Assembly: GCA_036501365.1 (NCBI GenBank)
Contig: DASYAL010000013.1
Span: 1-64,000, forward strand
Length of the DNA stretch: 64,000 nucleotides
Source of the DNA: CAIKMD01 sp036501365
Lineage (GTDB): Bacteria > Pseudomonadota > Alphaproteobacteria > ATCC43930 > CGMCC-115725
Direction of reading: 5' to 3'
Shown piece after piece: positions 15,999-24,061 of the stretch (position 1 is the stretch's first letter; each line of letters starts with the position of its first letter). The notes below the pieces were generated by a model, which was given only the letters and a program-made list of their open reading frames with translations, did no database searches and was not told the DNA's origin. The position numbers were made by a program, and so were the translations under genes.

Positions 15999-16520
15999 AT
16001 GCGACTTTTGGCTCTCATCGGATTTTTGGCGATCGTCGCCGGTGTCGCCGCGGCGGTGTTTTTCTTCGGCGGCTATTACAGCATCTCGGCGATACCCGCC
16101 GATCCCAGCATCGTCGCCTGGTCGCTGACCGAGGTCCGCAACGCCTCGATCAGCCGCCACGCCACCGACCAGCCGCCGATGTCGCTCGACGATCCAGCGG
16201 TGATCCAGGCGGGCGCGCGCGCTTTCGACCAGCGCGGCTGCGCCCAATGCCATGGCGGCCCCGGCGTCAACTGGGCAAAATTCTCCGAGGGCTTGCGTCC
16301 CGATCCGCCCGATCTGAAAGATGTCGCCAAGGACCTGCCCGCGGCCCAGATCTTCTGGGTGGTGAAGAACGGCATCAACATGACCGGCATGCCGAGCTTC
16401 GGCCGGGTCGGCGTCGACGACAAGGAGGTCTGGTCGATCGCCGCTTTCGTCAAGAAGCTGCCGAGCGTATCCGATAGCGACTACAAGGCCTGGACCGCGG
16501 CCGCCGCGGCGCCGCACTGA
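15999..16520 (+). CDS. Membrane-anchored c-type cytochrome
   Basis: Protein of 173 aa with an uncleaved-looking N-terminal hydrophobic anchor (residues 3-25, LLALIGFLAIVAGVAAAVFF) and one haem c site, CAQCH at 81-85. GINMTGMPSFG (about 125-135) supplies the methionine axial ligand, a class I arrangement. It faces the periplasm and would carry electrons from a dehydrogenase to the respiratory chain. ATG 15999 is chosen because the hydrophobic anchor begins there and CGGGGAGAA precedes it. Its place between cupin and RidA genes in a catabolic operon suggests it serves an oxidative step encoded here. Confidence 0.9.
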   Translation: MRLLALIGFLAIVAGVAAAVFFFGGYYSISAIPADPSIVAWSLTEVRNASISRHATDQPPMSLDDPAVIQAGARAFDQRGCAQCHGGPGVNWAKFSEGLRPDPPDLKDVAKDLPAAQIFWVVKNGINMTGMPSFGRVGVDDKEVWSIAAFVKKLPSVSDSDYKAWTAAAAAPH

Positions 16521-16544
16521 GACAAGGAGTTAAGGGAGGACATC

Positions 16545-16949
16545 ATGGAAAAGGAATTCATCAATCCGCCCGAGCTCCACAAGCATCCGGCTTATTCGCG
16601 CGTCATTACCGTCAAAGGCCCGTGCAAGTTCATCTTCATCGCCGGCCAAACGCCCTCGGACGAGAACTATAAGCCGGTCCATCCCGGCGATTACCGCAAG
16701 CAGTACGAGCACATTATCAAGATGCTGACGATCCAGCTCACCGCCGCCGGTGCGACTTGGGACGATGTGGTGGTGCGCCGCGTCTTCACCCTCGATGTCG
16801 ACGCGCTGCAGAAAGCGATGCGCGAGCCGGGGGTGAAACGCCCCGAGAATGCCAACCTTCCGCCGACCAGCACGATGATCGGCGTCACGCGCCTCTCCAA
16901 TCCCGGATTTCTGATCGAGATCGATTTGATTGCGATAACCAACGCCTGA
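16545..16949 (+). CDS. RidA/YjgF/UK114-family protein
   Basis: Protein of 134 aa from the Rid family, trimeric enzymes that hydrolyse reactive enamines or imines. Some relatives are 2-aminomuconate deaminases in aromatic-amine degradation. The signature is near the C terminus: VTRLSNPGFLIEIDLIAI, with Arg116, which in RidA binds the substrate carboxylate, and Glu125. GQTPSDE (35-41) corresponds to the family's first loop. A strong AAGGGAGGA precedes ATG 16545. It lies 24 bases after the cytochrome c gene and 26 before another cupin, in a clear operon. The context favours a catabolic deaminase rather than housekeeping RidA, but this is inference. Confidence 0.9.
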   Translation: MEKEFINPPELHKHPAYSRVITVKGPCKFIFIAGQTPSDENYKPVHPGDYRKQYEHIIKMLTIQLTAAGATWDDVVVRRVFTLDVDALQKAMREPGVKRPENANLPPTSTMIGVTRLSNPGFLIEIDLIAITNA

Positions 16950-16975
16950 GGCGCGGCGCGATCGAGGAGAATTTA

Positions 16976-17305
16976 ATGGAGAGACGATCGCGCGGGACTT
17001 ACGAGACCGCCGGCCGGGAGCTGATCGCCGAGGGCGCGGATATGCAGGTCCAGCTCATGACGCTCGCGGCCGGACAGGCAATCCCGTGGCATTATCACAA
17101 CGAGATCAGCGATACGATGATCTGTCTCCAGGGAACGGTGGTCGTCGAGACGCGCGCGCCGCGGCAAGAATATGTGCTGACGCCCGGCGAGCGCTGCACG
17201 GTGCCGCCCAAGACCGCGCATCATATCCACGGCAAAGATGGCGGCCCGTGCAAATTCATCAACGTGCAGGGCGTCGGCGTCTACGATTTCAACCCAGTCG
17301 GTTGA
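16976..17305 (+). CDS. Small single-domain cupin protein
   Basis: Cupin of 109 aa, essentially only the barrel. AAGQAIPWHYHNEISDTMIC (about residues 31-50) carries the HxH of motif 1 (His39 and His41). PGERCTVPPKTAHHIHGKDG (about 74-93) carries the motif 2 histidines. ATG 16976 follows GAGGAGA with five bases between. It is the last gene of the plus-strand catabolic operon and ends two bases from the convergent carboxymuconolactone-decarboxylase-like gene. Function is unknown; such minimal cupins include metal-dependent isomerases and dioxygenases. Confidence 0.82.
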   Translation: MERRSRGTYETAGRELIAEGADMQVQLMTLAAGQAIPWHYHNEISDTMICLQGTVVVETRAPRQEYVLTPGERCTVPPKTAHHIHGKDGGPCKFINVQGVGVYDFNPVG

Positions 17306-17307
17306 TC

Positions 17308-17853
17308 TCAGGCGAGCCGCTTGCCCTCGTGGCGTGGCCCGACATCGAATGCGTTCACCGTTGCCGAGGCGGTCATATAGAAGCCGACCGCCGTCACCAG
17401 CTCGATGAGCTTGTCGGTACCCAGCATCGCAGTCGCGCGTTCATAGGTCCCGTCGCTCAAGCGCTTGGTCTCCAACAGCTCGCGCACGGTGTCGTAGACG
17501 AGCCGCTCGTCGTCCTTGGCGAAGTCCGGCGTGCGATGGATGCGGATCGCCTCGACCAGGTCTTCTGACAGCCCGGCCTCGCGCCCCGCCGGCACGTGCG
17601 CGGCGAAGACATATTCGGCGTTCCAGTGCCGCGCGACGACCAGCACCGCAAGCTCCAGCAGCCGGCGGCCGAGCTGGCTTTCGAGCCGCACCGCGTTGCC
17701 CAAGAGATGCGCGCGCTCGGCGATTTTGGGATAACGCATCCAGATCGAGAACGGCCCGCCGGGCGAGCCGCTGCGGACGGCGCCGATCTCCTGCCAGAGC
17801 TTCTTTTGCTCGGGCGTCAATTCCTCGAATGTCAGCGCGGGCAAGCGGGCCAT
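17308..17853 (-). CDS. Carboxymuconolactone decarboxylase (CMD/AhpD-like) family protein
   Basis: All-helical protein of 181 aa from the CMD family, whose members decarboxylate gamma-carboxymuconolactone or act as AhpD peroxidase components. The core helix region reads RRLLELAVLVVARHWNAEY followed by VFAAHVPAGREAGLS. The CxxC of AhpD is absent, so a thiol-peroxidase role is unlikely; the histidine in AAHVPA is retained. ATG 17853 lies six bases after GGGAGG, better spaced than ATG 17859. It is convergent with the cupin and could be the last gene of the minus-strand run, but it probably belongs functionally with the aromatic-catabolism genes. Confidence 0.85.
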   Translation of the reverse strand: MARLPALTFEELTPEQKKLWQEIGAVRSGSPGGPFSIWMRYPKIAERAHLLGNAVRLESQLGRRLLELAVLVVARHWNAEYVFAAHVPAGREAGLSEDLVEAIRIHRTPDFAKDDERLVYDTVRELLETKRLSDGTYERATAMLGTDKLIELVTAVGFYMTASATVNAFDVGPRHEGKRLA

Positions 17854-17888
17854 GAGCATCCTCCCAGGATGGAGCCCGCAATCGGCTT

Positions 17889-18815
17889 TTACGCGCGCGG
17901 CTTCCCCGCGACACCCGAGCGGGCGATGACCTCGGGTATAGCAGACGGCGCTTGCGGCGCCATCACATGCGCCCCGGCGATGCCGGGGATGGTCGTCAGC
18001 TCTTGGATCAGCTCGGCGCAGAGCTTGATGCCTTCGGCCTTCGGGTCCTGCGCCTTTTCGAGACGATCGATGATGTCGTCGGCGATGATCGTGCCGAAAA
18101 GCTTTTCCTTCATCCAGCGCGCCGAACGCGCCGAAGGAATGGGACAGACGCCGATCAGGATGCGGATGCGCTGCACGACGCCCAGCTCGGCGAGGCGCTT
18201 CGCATAATTGCGCACGATGCGCGTATCCATGCAGAACTGCGTCTGGACGAAATCGGCGCCCGCGTCGATCTTGGCGCTCAAGGATTTCGGCTGCCAGTCC
18301 AACGGCGGGTCGAGCGGCATGTCGGCGCCGCCGAGCACGAAATCCAGCGCGCCCTTGATCGCGGTGCCGGTCGGCAATTGATGCTCGCGGCGCATGCGGT
18401 CGGCGACCTGCAGCAGCGTCTGGCTGCCCAAGTCAAAGACCGGCTTGGCGTCGGGCTGGTCGCCGGCCTTCGGGTCGTCGCCGGTGAGGATCAGCACGTT
18501 GCGGATGCCGAGCGCCGCCGCGCCGATGAGATCGCTCTCGAGCGCGAGGCGGTTGCGGTCGCGGCAGGTCATCTGCAGGATCGGCTCGACGCCGTTCGCC
18601 AAGAGGATCTGTGCGGCGGCAAGGCTCGAGAGATGCACCTTGGCGCCGGCGCCGTCGGTCAGATTGACCGCGGTCGCGACGCCTTTCAGCGGCAGCGCCC
18701 GGCTGAGGAGATCGGCCGGGTCCGCCGAGACCGGCGGCGCGACCTCGGCCGTGATAACGAACTTGCCGCTGCTCAAGGCAGCGCCGAGCGCGCTGGTGCC
18801 GGCAGAGCCGCTCAC
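17889..18815 (-). CDS. metF: Methylenetetrahydrofolate reductase family protein (MetF-like)
   Basis: FAD-dependent TIM-barrel protein of 308 aa, related to MetF, which makes 5-methyl-tetrahydrofolate for methionine synthesis. Matching regions are FVITAEVAPP near the N terminus, the substrate/FAD stretch QMTCRDRNRLALESDL (about 109-124) followed by LGIRNVLILTGDDP, then FVQTQFCMD and ILIGVCPI. GTG 18815 is chosen because it lies 17 bases after the ahcY stop with GAGGG upstream. It is more divergent from E. coli MetF than a housekeeping copy would be, and similar proteins serve as demethylation-linked reductases in lignin-aromatic degraders. It closes the operon HTH-methyltransferase, metK, ahcY. 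Confidence 0.82.
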   Translation of the reverse strand: MSGSAGTSALGAALSSGKFVITAEVAPPVSADPADLLSRALPLKGVATAVNLTDGAGAKVHLSSLAAAQILLANGVEPILQMTCRDRNRLALESDLIGAAALGIRNVLILTGDDPKAGDQPDAKPVFDLGSQTLLQVADRMRREHQLPTGTAIKGALDFVLGGADMPLDPPLDWQPKSLSAKIDAGADFVQTQFCMDTRIVRNYAKRLAELGVVQRIRILIGVCPIPSARSARWMKEKLFGTIIADDIIDRLEKAQDPKAEGIKLCAELIQELTTIPGIAGAHVMAPQAPSAIPEVIARSGVAGKPRA

Positions 18816-18832
18816 CGCGCGCCCTCGTCCGC

Positions 18833-20122
18833 TCAATACCGGTAGTGATCGGGTTTGAACGGCCCGTTCTGGCTGACGCTGAGATACTTCGCCTGCTCCG
18901 GCGTCAACTTGGTGAGCTTCACGCCGAGCTTGGCGAGATGCAGTGCCGCGACTTTCTCGTCGAGATGCTTCGGCAAGGTGTAGACCTTGTTCTCGTACTT
19001 GCCGGGATTGGCCCAGAGCTCGATCTGCGCCAGCGTCTGGTTGCTGAACGAGGTGCTCATCACGAAGCTCGGATGGCCGGTGCCGCAGCCGAGATTGACG
19101 AGCCGGCCCTTGGCCAGGACGATCAGCCGCTTGCCATCGGGGAAGACGACCTCGTCGACCTGCGGCTTGACCTCTTCCCATTTGTAGTTGCTGAGCGCGT
19201 CGATCTGGATCTCGCTGTCGAAGTGGCCGATGTTGCAGACGATGGCGCGATCCTTCATCTGCCGCATATGGTCGAGGCGGATGATGTCGACATTGCCGGT
19301 CGCGGTGACGAAGATGTCGCCGATCGAGGCGGCTTCTTCCATCGTCGTGACCTCATAGCCTTCCATCGCCGCCTGCAGCGCGCAGATCGGATCGATCTCG
19401 GTCACCATCACCCGCGCGCCCTGGCTGCGGAGGCTTGCAGCCGAGCCCTTGCCCACGTCGCCATAGCCGGCGACGACCGCGATCTTACCTGCCACCATCA
19501 CGTCGGTGGCGCGCTTGATGCCGTCGACGAGGCTTTCACGGCAGCCATAGAGATTGTCGAATTTCGACTTGGTGACGCTGTCGTTGACGTTGATCGCCGG
19601 CACTTTGAGCTTGCCGGCTTTCTGCATCTCGTAGAGACGGTGCACGCCCGTGGTGGTCTCCTCGGAAATACCGCGGATCTCTTTCAACAGGTCCGGATAT
19701 TTCTCGTGCATGATCTTGGTGGCATCGCCGCCATCGTCGAGGATCATGTTCGGCGTCCAGCCGTTCGGGCCGCGCAAAGTTTGCTCGATGCACCATTCGT
19801 ATTCGGTCTCGGTCTCGCCCTTCCAGGCAAAGACCGGCGTGCCGCGGGCGGCGATTGCCGCCGCAGCCTGATCCTGGGTCGAGAAGATGTTGCACGAGCT
19901 CCAGCGCACAGTGGCGCCGAGCTCGGTCAGCGTCTCGATCAGCACCGCGGTTTGGATCGTCATGTGGAGGCAGCCGACGATGCGCGCGCCCTTCAGCGGC
20001 TTCTGCTTGCCGTATTCCGCGCGCAGCGCCATCAGACCGGGCATTTCGGTCTCGGCGATGTTGATCTCCTTGCGGCCCCAATCGGCGAGCTTGGTATCGG
20101 CGACTTTGAAATCGTCAGCCAT
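18833..20122 (-). CDS. ahcY: Adenosylhomocysteinase (S-adenosyl-L-homocysteine hydrolase)
   Basis: Cytosolic NAD-dependent tetramer subunit of 429 aa that splits S-adenosylhomocysteine into adenosine and homocysteine, removing the inhibitor left by methyltransferases. Visible motifs are GCLHMTIQTAVLIETL (about residues 50-65), the substrate region SVTKSKFDNLYGCRESL, the NAD-binding loop GYGDVGKGSA and the C-terminal DHYRY end carrying the conserved Lys-Pro-Asp-His-Tyr-Arg-Tyr. Its ATG (20122) follows the metK stop by a single base, so the two are coupled. Gene order is consistent with methyl-cycle operation. Confidence 0.98.
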   Translation of the reverse strand: MADDFKVADTKLADWGRKEINIAETEMPGLMALRAEYGKQKPLKGARIVGCLHMTIQTAVLIETLTELGATVRWSSCNIFSTQDQAAAAIAARGTPVFAWKGETETEYEWCIEQTLRGPNGWTPNMILDDGGDATKIMHEKYPDLLKEIRGISEETTTGVHRLYEMQKAGKLKVPAINVNDSVTKSKFDNLYGCRESLVDGIKRATDVMVAGKIAVVAGYGDVGKGSAASLRSQGARVMVTEIDPICALQAAMEGYEVTTMEEAASIGDIFVTATGNVDIIRLDHMRQMKDRAIVCNIGHFDSEIQIDALSNYKWEEVKPQVDEVVFPDGKRLIVLAKGRLVNLGCGTGHPSFVMSTSFSNQTLAQIELWANPGKYENKVYTLPKHLDEKVAALHLAKLGVKLTKLTPEQAKYLSVSQNGPFKPDHYRY

Positions 20123-20123
20123 C

Positions 20124-21290
20124 TCAGAACGCTCCTTTCAGCGCCTGGGCGAGATCGGTCTTCTCCCAGGAGAAGCCGCCGTCGCCCTCGGGTGCACGGC
20201 CGAAATGGCCATAGGACGCGGTGCGCGCATAGATCGGCTTGCTGAGGCCGAGATGGGTGCGGATGCCGCGGGGCGAGAGATCGACCACCTCCTGGAGGAC
20301 CTTCGAGAGCTTCTCCTCGTCGACCTGGCCGGTGCCGTCGGTATTGATATAGACCGAGAGCGGCTTCGAAACGCCGATCGCATAGGAGAGCTGGATGGTG
20401 CAGCGCTCGGCGAGGCCGGCGGCGACGACGTTTTTCGCCACGTAGCGCGCGGCGTAGGCGGCCGAGCGGTCGACCTTCGACGGGTCCTTGCCCGAGAAGG
20501 CGCCGCCGCCATGCGGCGCGGCGCCGCCGTAAGTGTCGACGATGATCTTGCGTCCTGTGAGGCCGCAATCGCCGTCGGGACCGCCGATGACGAAACGGCC
20601 GGTCGGGTTGACGTAGAAATTCTCCTCGGGGCACATCCAACCCTTGGGCAGGATCTTGAGGACGTGCGGGCGCACGATCTCGCGCACCTCTTCCTGACCG
20701 ATCTTTTCCGAATGCTGGGTCGAGACCACGACCGAGGTCGCGCGCACCGGCTTGCCGTTGACGTATTGCAGCGTTACCTGGCTCTTCGCGTCGGGTCCGA
20801 AATCCGGGGTCGAGCCGCTGTGGCGCGCGTCGGCCATCGATTTCAGGATCTGGTGCGAATACTGGATCGGCGCCGGCATCAGCTCGGCGGTCTCGCGGCA
20901 GGCATAGCCGAACATGATGCCCTGGTCGCCCGCGCCTTCATCCTTGTTGCCGGCGGCGTCGACGCCCTGCGCGATGTCGACCGACTGCTTGTGGATCAGG
21001 CATTCGACCTCGGCGTGCTTCCAGTGGAAGCCCTCCTGCTCGTAGCCGATCGTCTTGATGCGCTGGCGCGTCGCCTCGATCAGCTGATCTTTGGTGATCT
21101 TTTCCGGCCCGCGCACCTCGCCGGCCAAGACGACCCGGTTCGTGGTCGCGAGCGTTTCGCAAGCGACGCGAGCCGCCGGATCCGCAGCCAGGAAAATATC
21201 GACGACCGTATCGGAAATCTGGTCGCATACCTTGTCGGGATGCCCTTCCGATACGGACTCACTGGTAAAAAGAAAATCGCCCTTGGCCAC
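20124..21290 (-). CDS. metK: S-adenosylmethionine synthetase
   Basis: Makes S-adenosylmethionine from methionine and ATP in the cytosol; 388 aa, normal length. Signature motifs are the N-terminal SEGHPDKVCDQISD (about residues 14-27), GAGDQGIMFGYA (about 117-128) and the phosphate-binding GGAAPHGGGAFSGKDPSKVD (about 255-274). The start is GTG 21290 with AGGAGAT four bases upstream. It lies 21 bases downstream of the HTH-methyltransferase gene and one base before ahcY, giving a SAM-recycling operon. I looked for a SAM riboswitch upstream of the operon and recognised none. Confidence 0.98.
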   Translation of the reverse strand: MAKGDFLFTSESVSEGHPDKVCDQISDTVVDIFLAADPAARVACETLATTNRVVLAGEVRGPEKITKDQLIEATRQRIKTIGYEQEGFHWKHAEVECLIHKQSVDIAQGVDAAGNKDEGAGDQGIMFGYACRETAELMPAPIQYSHQILKSMADARHSGSTPDFGPDAKSQVTLQYVNGKPVRATSVVVSTQHSEKIGQEEVREIVRPHVLKILPKGWMCPEENFYVNPTGRFVIGGPDGDCGLTGRKIIVDTYGGAAPHGGGAFSGKDPSKVDRSAAYAARYVAKNVVAAGLAERCTIQLSYAIGVSKPLSVYINTDGTGQVDEEKLSKVLQEVVDLSPRGIRTHLGLSKPIYARTASYGHFGRAPEGDGGFSWEKTDLAQALKGAF

Positions 21291-21311
21291 GTTTATCTCC
21301 TGCCTCTCGGG

Positions 21312-22754
21312 TCACGCCGAATCCCGCTTGCGCGAGATCACATATGATTCGTCCCAAAACCACAATCCGCCGTGTTTCTGCAACACTTCCTTGGTCGCTT
21401 CAAGGTAGCTATTGTCGCTGATCACCTGGGACAGGCGATGGTCTTCGATTTGTGCGACGTAGATCGCCGCATTCCAGGCGGCGAATAGGGTCGAGGTGCC
21501 GATGCTTTCGCTGATCTCGCTCGGCAAAGTATGCATGGCATAGCGGAACAGCGAGCGCGCGTCGGAATAGGCGTTGAAATTGAGATCGCGGCCGGCCGGG
21601 CCAAGTTCGGCCTTGACTTGGCGCAATAGCTTGTGCCGGTCGGTCATGAAGGGATTCTCACCCGGCCAGATCTTCTGGATGACCTCGAGGCCGGGGTCCT
21701 GGCCGTGGGAATGGATGCCGATCAGCCGTCCGCCCGGCCCCAGGGCGCGCGCCAGCGGCGCCACCACCTTCGTTGCCTTAAAGTCGACCGGGGCGCGGGC
21801 GCGATAGGGCTGCGAGGCGATCACCAGGTCGTAATCGGCATGCGTCGCGCCGCGCTTCGGGCGCAAACCGTCGAGCAGGAATTTGTAATCCTCGCGATAG
21901 AGGACCAGCACTACCGGTTTCTCGTAGATCGGATTACCGCTGATCTTCGATACCTTGGCGCGCCAATTCTGGGCGAGGAAGCCCTGCAGCTCGGTGACCT
22001 GGGCCTCGAATTCATGCGCGGTGTTGCCGAGCAGGCTCTGCTCGTGCCAGACGAGGCTGGTCGCGGCGGTCACCGAATTGGGCGTGAGCCAGGGCGCCTC
22101 GGAATAATACATGTTGGTGAGCACGAGCACGGTCGCCGGATGCTCGTAGAACCGGTCCGGCATCTTCTCGAGGGTGAGCCGCACATCCTCGAGGCTGATC
22201 TCCTTGCCGACGATGTAGGACGGCACGGTCGGAAAGCGCTCGTGCATCGAGCGCATGACGCGGGTCAGCACCGTGCCGTCGCCGACGCCGGCGTCGAAGA
22301 TGCGCAGGCCCGGCGGATGCGGGTGGATGTTGGCCAGCTCGAGCGCGACGCGCTCGGCGACCACCCATTTCTCGCTGCAGGTGTTGACGAAAAGAAGATA
22401 TTTTTGCCGGTTGTCGTAGAAGCGGAAATTCTTGTCGGGCAGCGCGTCATTCGCCGCCGCGGTCGCAATCCCCGCCGCGCCGGGGCGCGGCGCAAAAGGC
22501 ACCGGCGCGACCGGGGCGCTGGTCATGCCGAGCGCGGCCGCCCGGCTGCGCTGCAGCGGCGAGCCGCCGCTCTGCTTCTCGCGATCGATGAAGGCGTGCA
22601 CCCGCTCGACGGTCTTGTCGCGGACGCGGCCACCGAAACGCAAGCGGCTCACCAGCTTGCCGTCATTGACCGCAAGCCGGCCGAACGTCGATTCCGCCAT
22701 ACCGACACGCCGGCAAAAGCCGGAAATCTCCGTGAGGAGCGCTTCGCTCTCCAA
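21312..22754 (-). CDS. HTH-domain/SAM-dependent methyltransferase fusion, first gene of the metK operon
   Basis: Protein of 480 aa whose function is not established. Residues 1-58 form a compact helix-turn-helix-like domain (ESEALLTEISGFCRRVGMAE and ESTFGRLAVNDGKLVSRLR). A Pro/Ala-rich linker leads to a class I methyltransferase-like domain from about residue 108, with the SAM-binding motif FDAGVGDG at 153-160. I chose TTG 22754 because GGAGGGG precedes it and the conserved domain starts exactly there; the upstream ATG 22844 would add 30 residues of unlikely composition. The position immediately before metK and ahcY suggests a regulator that senses SAM or SAH, but a methyltransferase enzyme is equally allowed by the sequence. 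Confidence 0.8.
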   Translation of the reverse strand: MESEALLTEISGFCRRVGMAESTFGRLAVNDGKLVSRLRFGGRVRDKTVERVHAFIDREKQSGGSPLQRSRAAALGMTSAPVAPVPFAPRPGAAGIATAAANDALPDKNFRFYDNRQKYLLFVNTCSEKWVVAERVALELANIHPHPPGLRIFDAGVGDGTVLTRVMRSMHERFPTVPSYIVGKEISLEDVRLTLEKMPDRFYEHPATVLVLTNMYYSEAPWLTPNSVTAATSLVWHEQSLLGNTAHEFEAQVTELQGFLAQNWRAKVSKISGNPIYEKPVVLVLYREDYKFLLDGLRPKRGATHADYDLVIASQPYRARAPVDFKATKVVAPLARALGPGGRLIGIHSHGQDPGLEVIQKIWPGENPFMTDRHKLLRQVKAELGPAGRDLNFNAYSDARSLFRYAMHTLPSEISESIGTSTLFAAWNAAIYVAQIEDHRLSQVISDNSYLEATKEVLQKHGGLWFWDESYVISRKRDSA

Positions 22755-22811
22755 AGGCCCGATCCCCTCCCTGCGACAACGCCGTCGCGACGGGCTAACG
22801 AAAGCCCATTC

Positions 22812-22859
22812 GAGAGTGGGAATCAACCAAAAATTCGCCCACAATGAGAGTGGGAATTT
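22812..22859. promoter_or_regulatory. Direct-repeat candidate operator upstream of the metK operon
   Basis: GAGAGTGGGAAT occurs at 22812-22823 and again at 22846-22857, 34 bases apart (about three helical turns), beginning 58 bases upstream of the TTG start of the HTH-methyltransferase gene. The second copy is preceded by CGCCCAC, making an imperfect inverted repeat. The first copy extends to AGTGGGAATCA (22815-22825), identical to 25531-25541 in front of the MFS/MetE-like operon. The gap is AT-rich and must contain the operon promoter. Confidence 0.45.
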
Positions 22860-22929
22860 TTATGGGAAATTTGCCGATTAACCTATTGAGCGGGCGACCA
22901 CCGTGGGCACGAGCTCCCGCCCATCGCGG

Positions 22930-24045
22930 TCAGCCCCAGACTTCCTTCGCGGTTTCGACCACCAGCTTCAGTTTGGCGACCTCATCCGCGACCGTAACGT
23001 TGTTGCCTTCGACCGTGCTCGAGAAGCCACATTGCGGCGAGAGGGCGAGCTGATCGAGCGAACAGTATTTCGCCGCTTCCTCGATCCGGCGCTTCAGCGC
23101 ATCCTTGGTCTCGAGCTGCGGCAGCTTCGTCGTGACGAGGCCGAGGACTACCGTCTTGCCCTTCGGCACGAAGCGCAGCGGCGCAAAATCGCCCGAGCGC
23201 TCGTCGTCGTATTCGAGGAAATATCCGTCGACGTCGATCTGGTTGAACAGCACGTCGGCGACCGGCTCATAGCCGCCTTCGGCGACCCAGGCGCTGCGGA
23301 AATTGCCGCGACAGAGATGCATCGCAGTCACCATGTCGGCGGGCTTGCCGGCAAGCGAATTGTTGATCAGCTTGGCATAGGTCTGCGGCAGGGTCTTGGG
23401 ATCGCTGCCGATGTTCTGCACCTGCTCGCGCAGCTTCGGATCGCAGAGATAGGCGAAGTTCACCTCGTCGATCTGCAGATAGCGGCAGCCGGCAGCGGCG
23501 AGGTCTTTGACCTCTTCGCTATAGACGCGTGCGAGATCGGCATAGAACTCGCCAAGATCGGGATAGGCCTTGGCATCGATCGCCTTGCGTCCGCCACGGA
23601 AGTGCATGTTGCTGGGCGCCGGGATGGTGATCTTCGGCGTGACCTTGGTCACCGACTTCAGGTACTTAAAATGGTCGACGAAGATCGGATGCGGCCGACT
23701 GAGCTTGCCGTCGATGCGGATGCCCGGCGGCGCGAAGTGGATGTCGCCCTGATGGGTGTGGAAGCTCGCCTTGATGCTTGGCGGCACCATCGTGACGTTC
23801 GCGAAGCTCACGAGGAAGTCGACATGCCAGAAGGTGCGGCGGAACTCGCCGTCGGTCGCGACCTTAAGGCCGGCATCCTCCTGCAGCTTCACGACATCGC
23901 GGATCGCCTTGTCCTCGACCTGGCGCAGCGCCTCGGCCGAGATTTCGCCGCGCTGCTTCTTCTCACGCGCCTCGATCAGCTCTTTCGGACGCAAGAGACT
24001 GCCGACGTGATCGGCGCGGTACGGCGGTGTGCTGCGCGGAGCCAT
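22930..24045 (-). CDS. Cobalamin-independent methionine synthase-like protein (MetE C-terminal-domain family)
   Basis: Zinc-dependent TIM-barrel protein of 371 aa corresponding to the catalytic C-terminal half of MetE. It would transfer a methyl group to homocysteine or another thiol. Likely zinc-site stretches are AMHLCRGN (His/Cys, about residues 233-240) and LALSPQCGF near the C terminus; the N-terminal PYRADHVGSLLRP is typical of the short family. The N-terminal half of full MetE is missing, as in archaeal-type and catabolic relatives. ATG 24045 has AGGAGGG. The MFS gene ends 16 bases upstream, so the pair is an operon. The methyl donor is unknown and need not be methyl-folate. Confidence 0.88.
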   Translation of the reverse strand: MAPRSTPPYRADHVGSLLRPKELIEAREKKQRGEISAEALRQVEDKAIRDVVKLQEDAGLKVATDGEFRRTFWHVDFLVSFANVTMVPPSIKASFHTHQGDIHFAPPGIRIDGKLSRPHPIFVDHFKYLKSVTKVTPKITIPAPSNMHFRGGRKAIDAKAYPDLGEFYADLARVYSEEVKDLAAAGCRYLQIDEVNFAYLCDPKLREQVQNIGSDPKTLPQTYAKLINNSLAGKPADMVTAMHLCRGNFRSAWVAEGGYEPVADVLFNQIDVDGYFLEYDDERSGDFAPLRFVPKGKTVVLGLVTTKLPQLETKDALKRRIEEAAKYCSLDQLALSPQCGFSSTVEGNNVTVADEVAKLKLVVETAKEVWG

Positions 24046-24061
24046 GACGACCCTCCTTCTC

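Noticed and set aside
17308..17853. AhpD-type peroxidase activity for the CMD-family protein.
   Set aside because: The CxxC motif needed for thiol chemistry is absent.
22755..22929. SAM or SAH riboswitch upstream of the metK operon.
   Set aside because: I could not find the conserved cores of the SAM-I, SAM-II or SAH riboswitches; only the direct repeats and an imperfect hairpin are present. A covariance-model search would decide.
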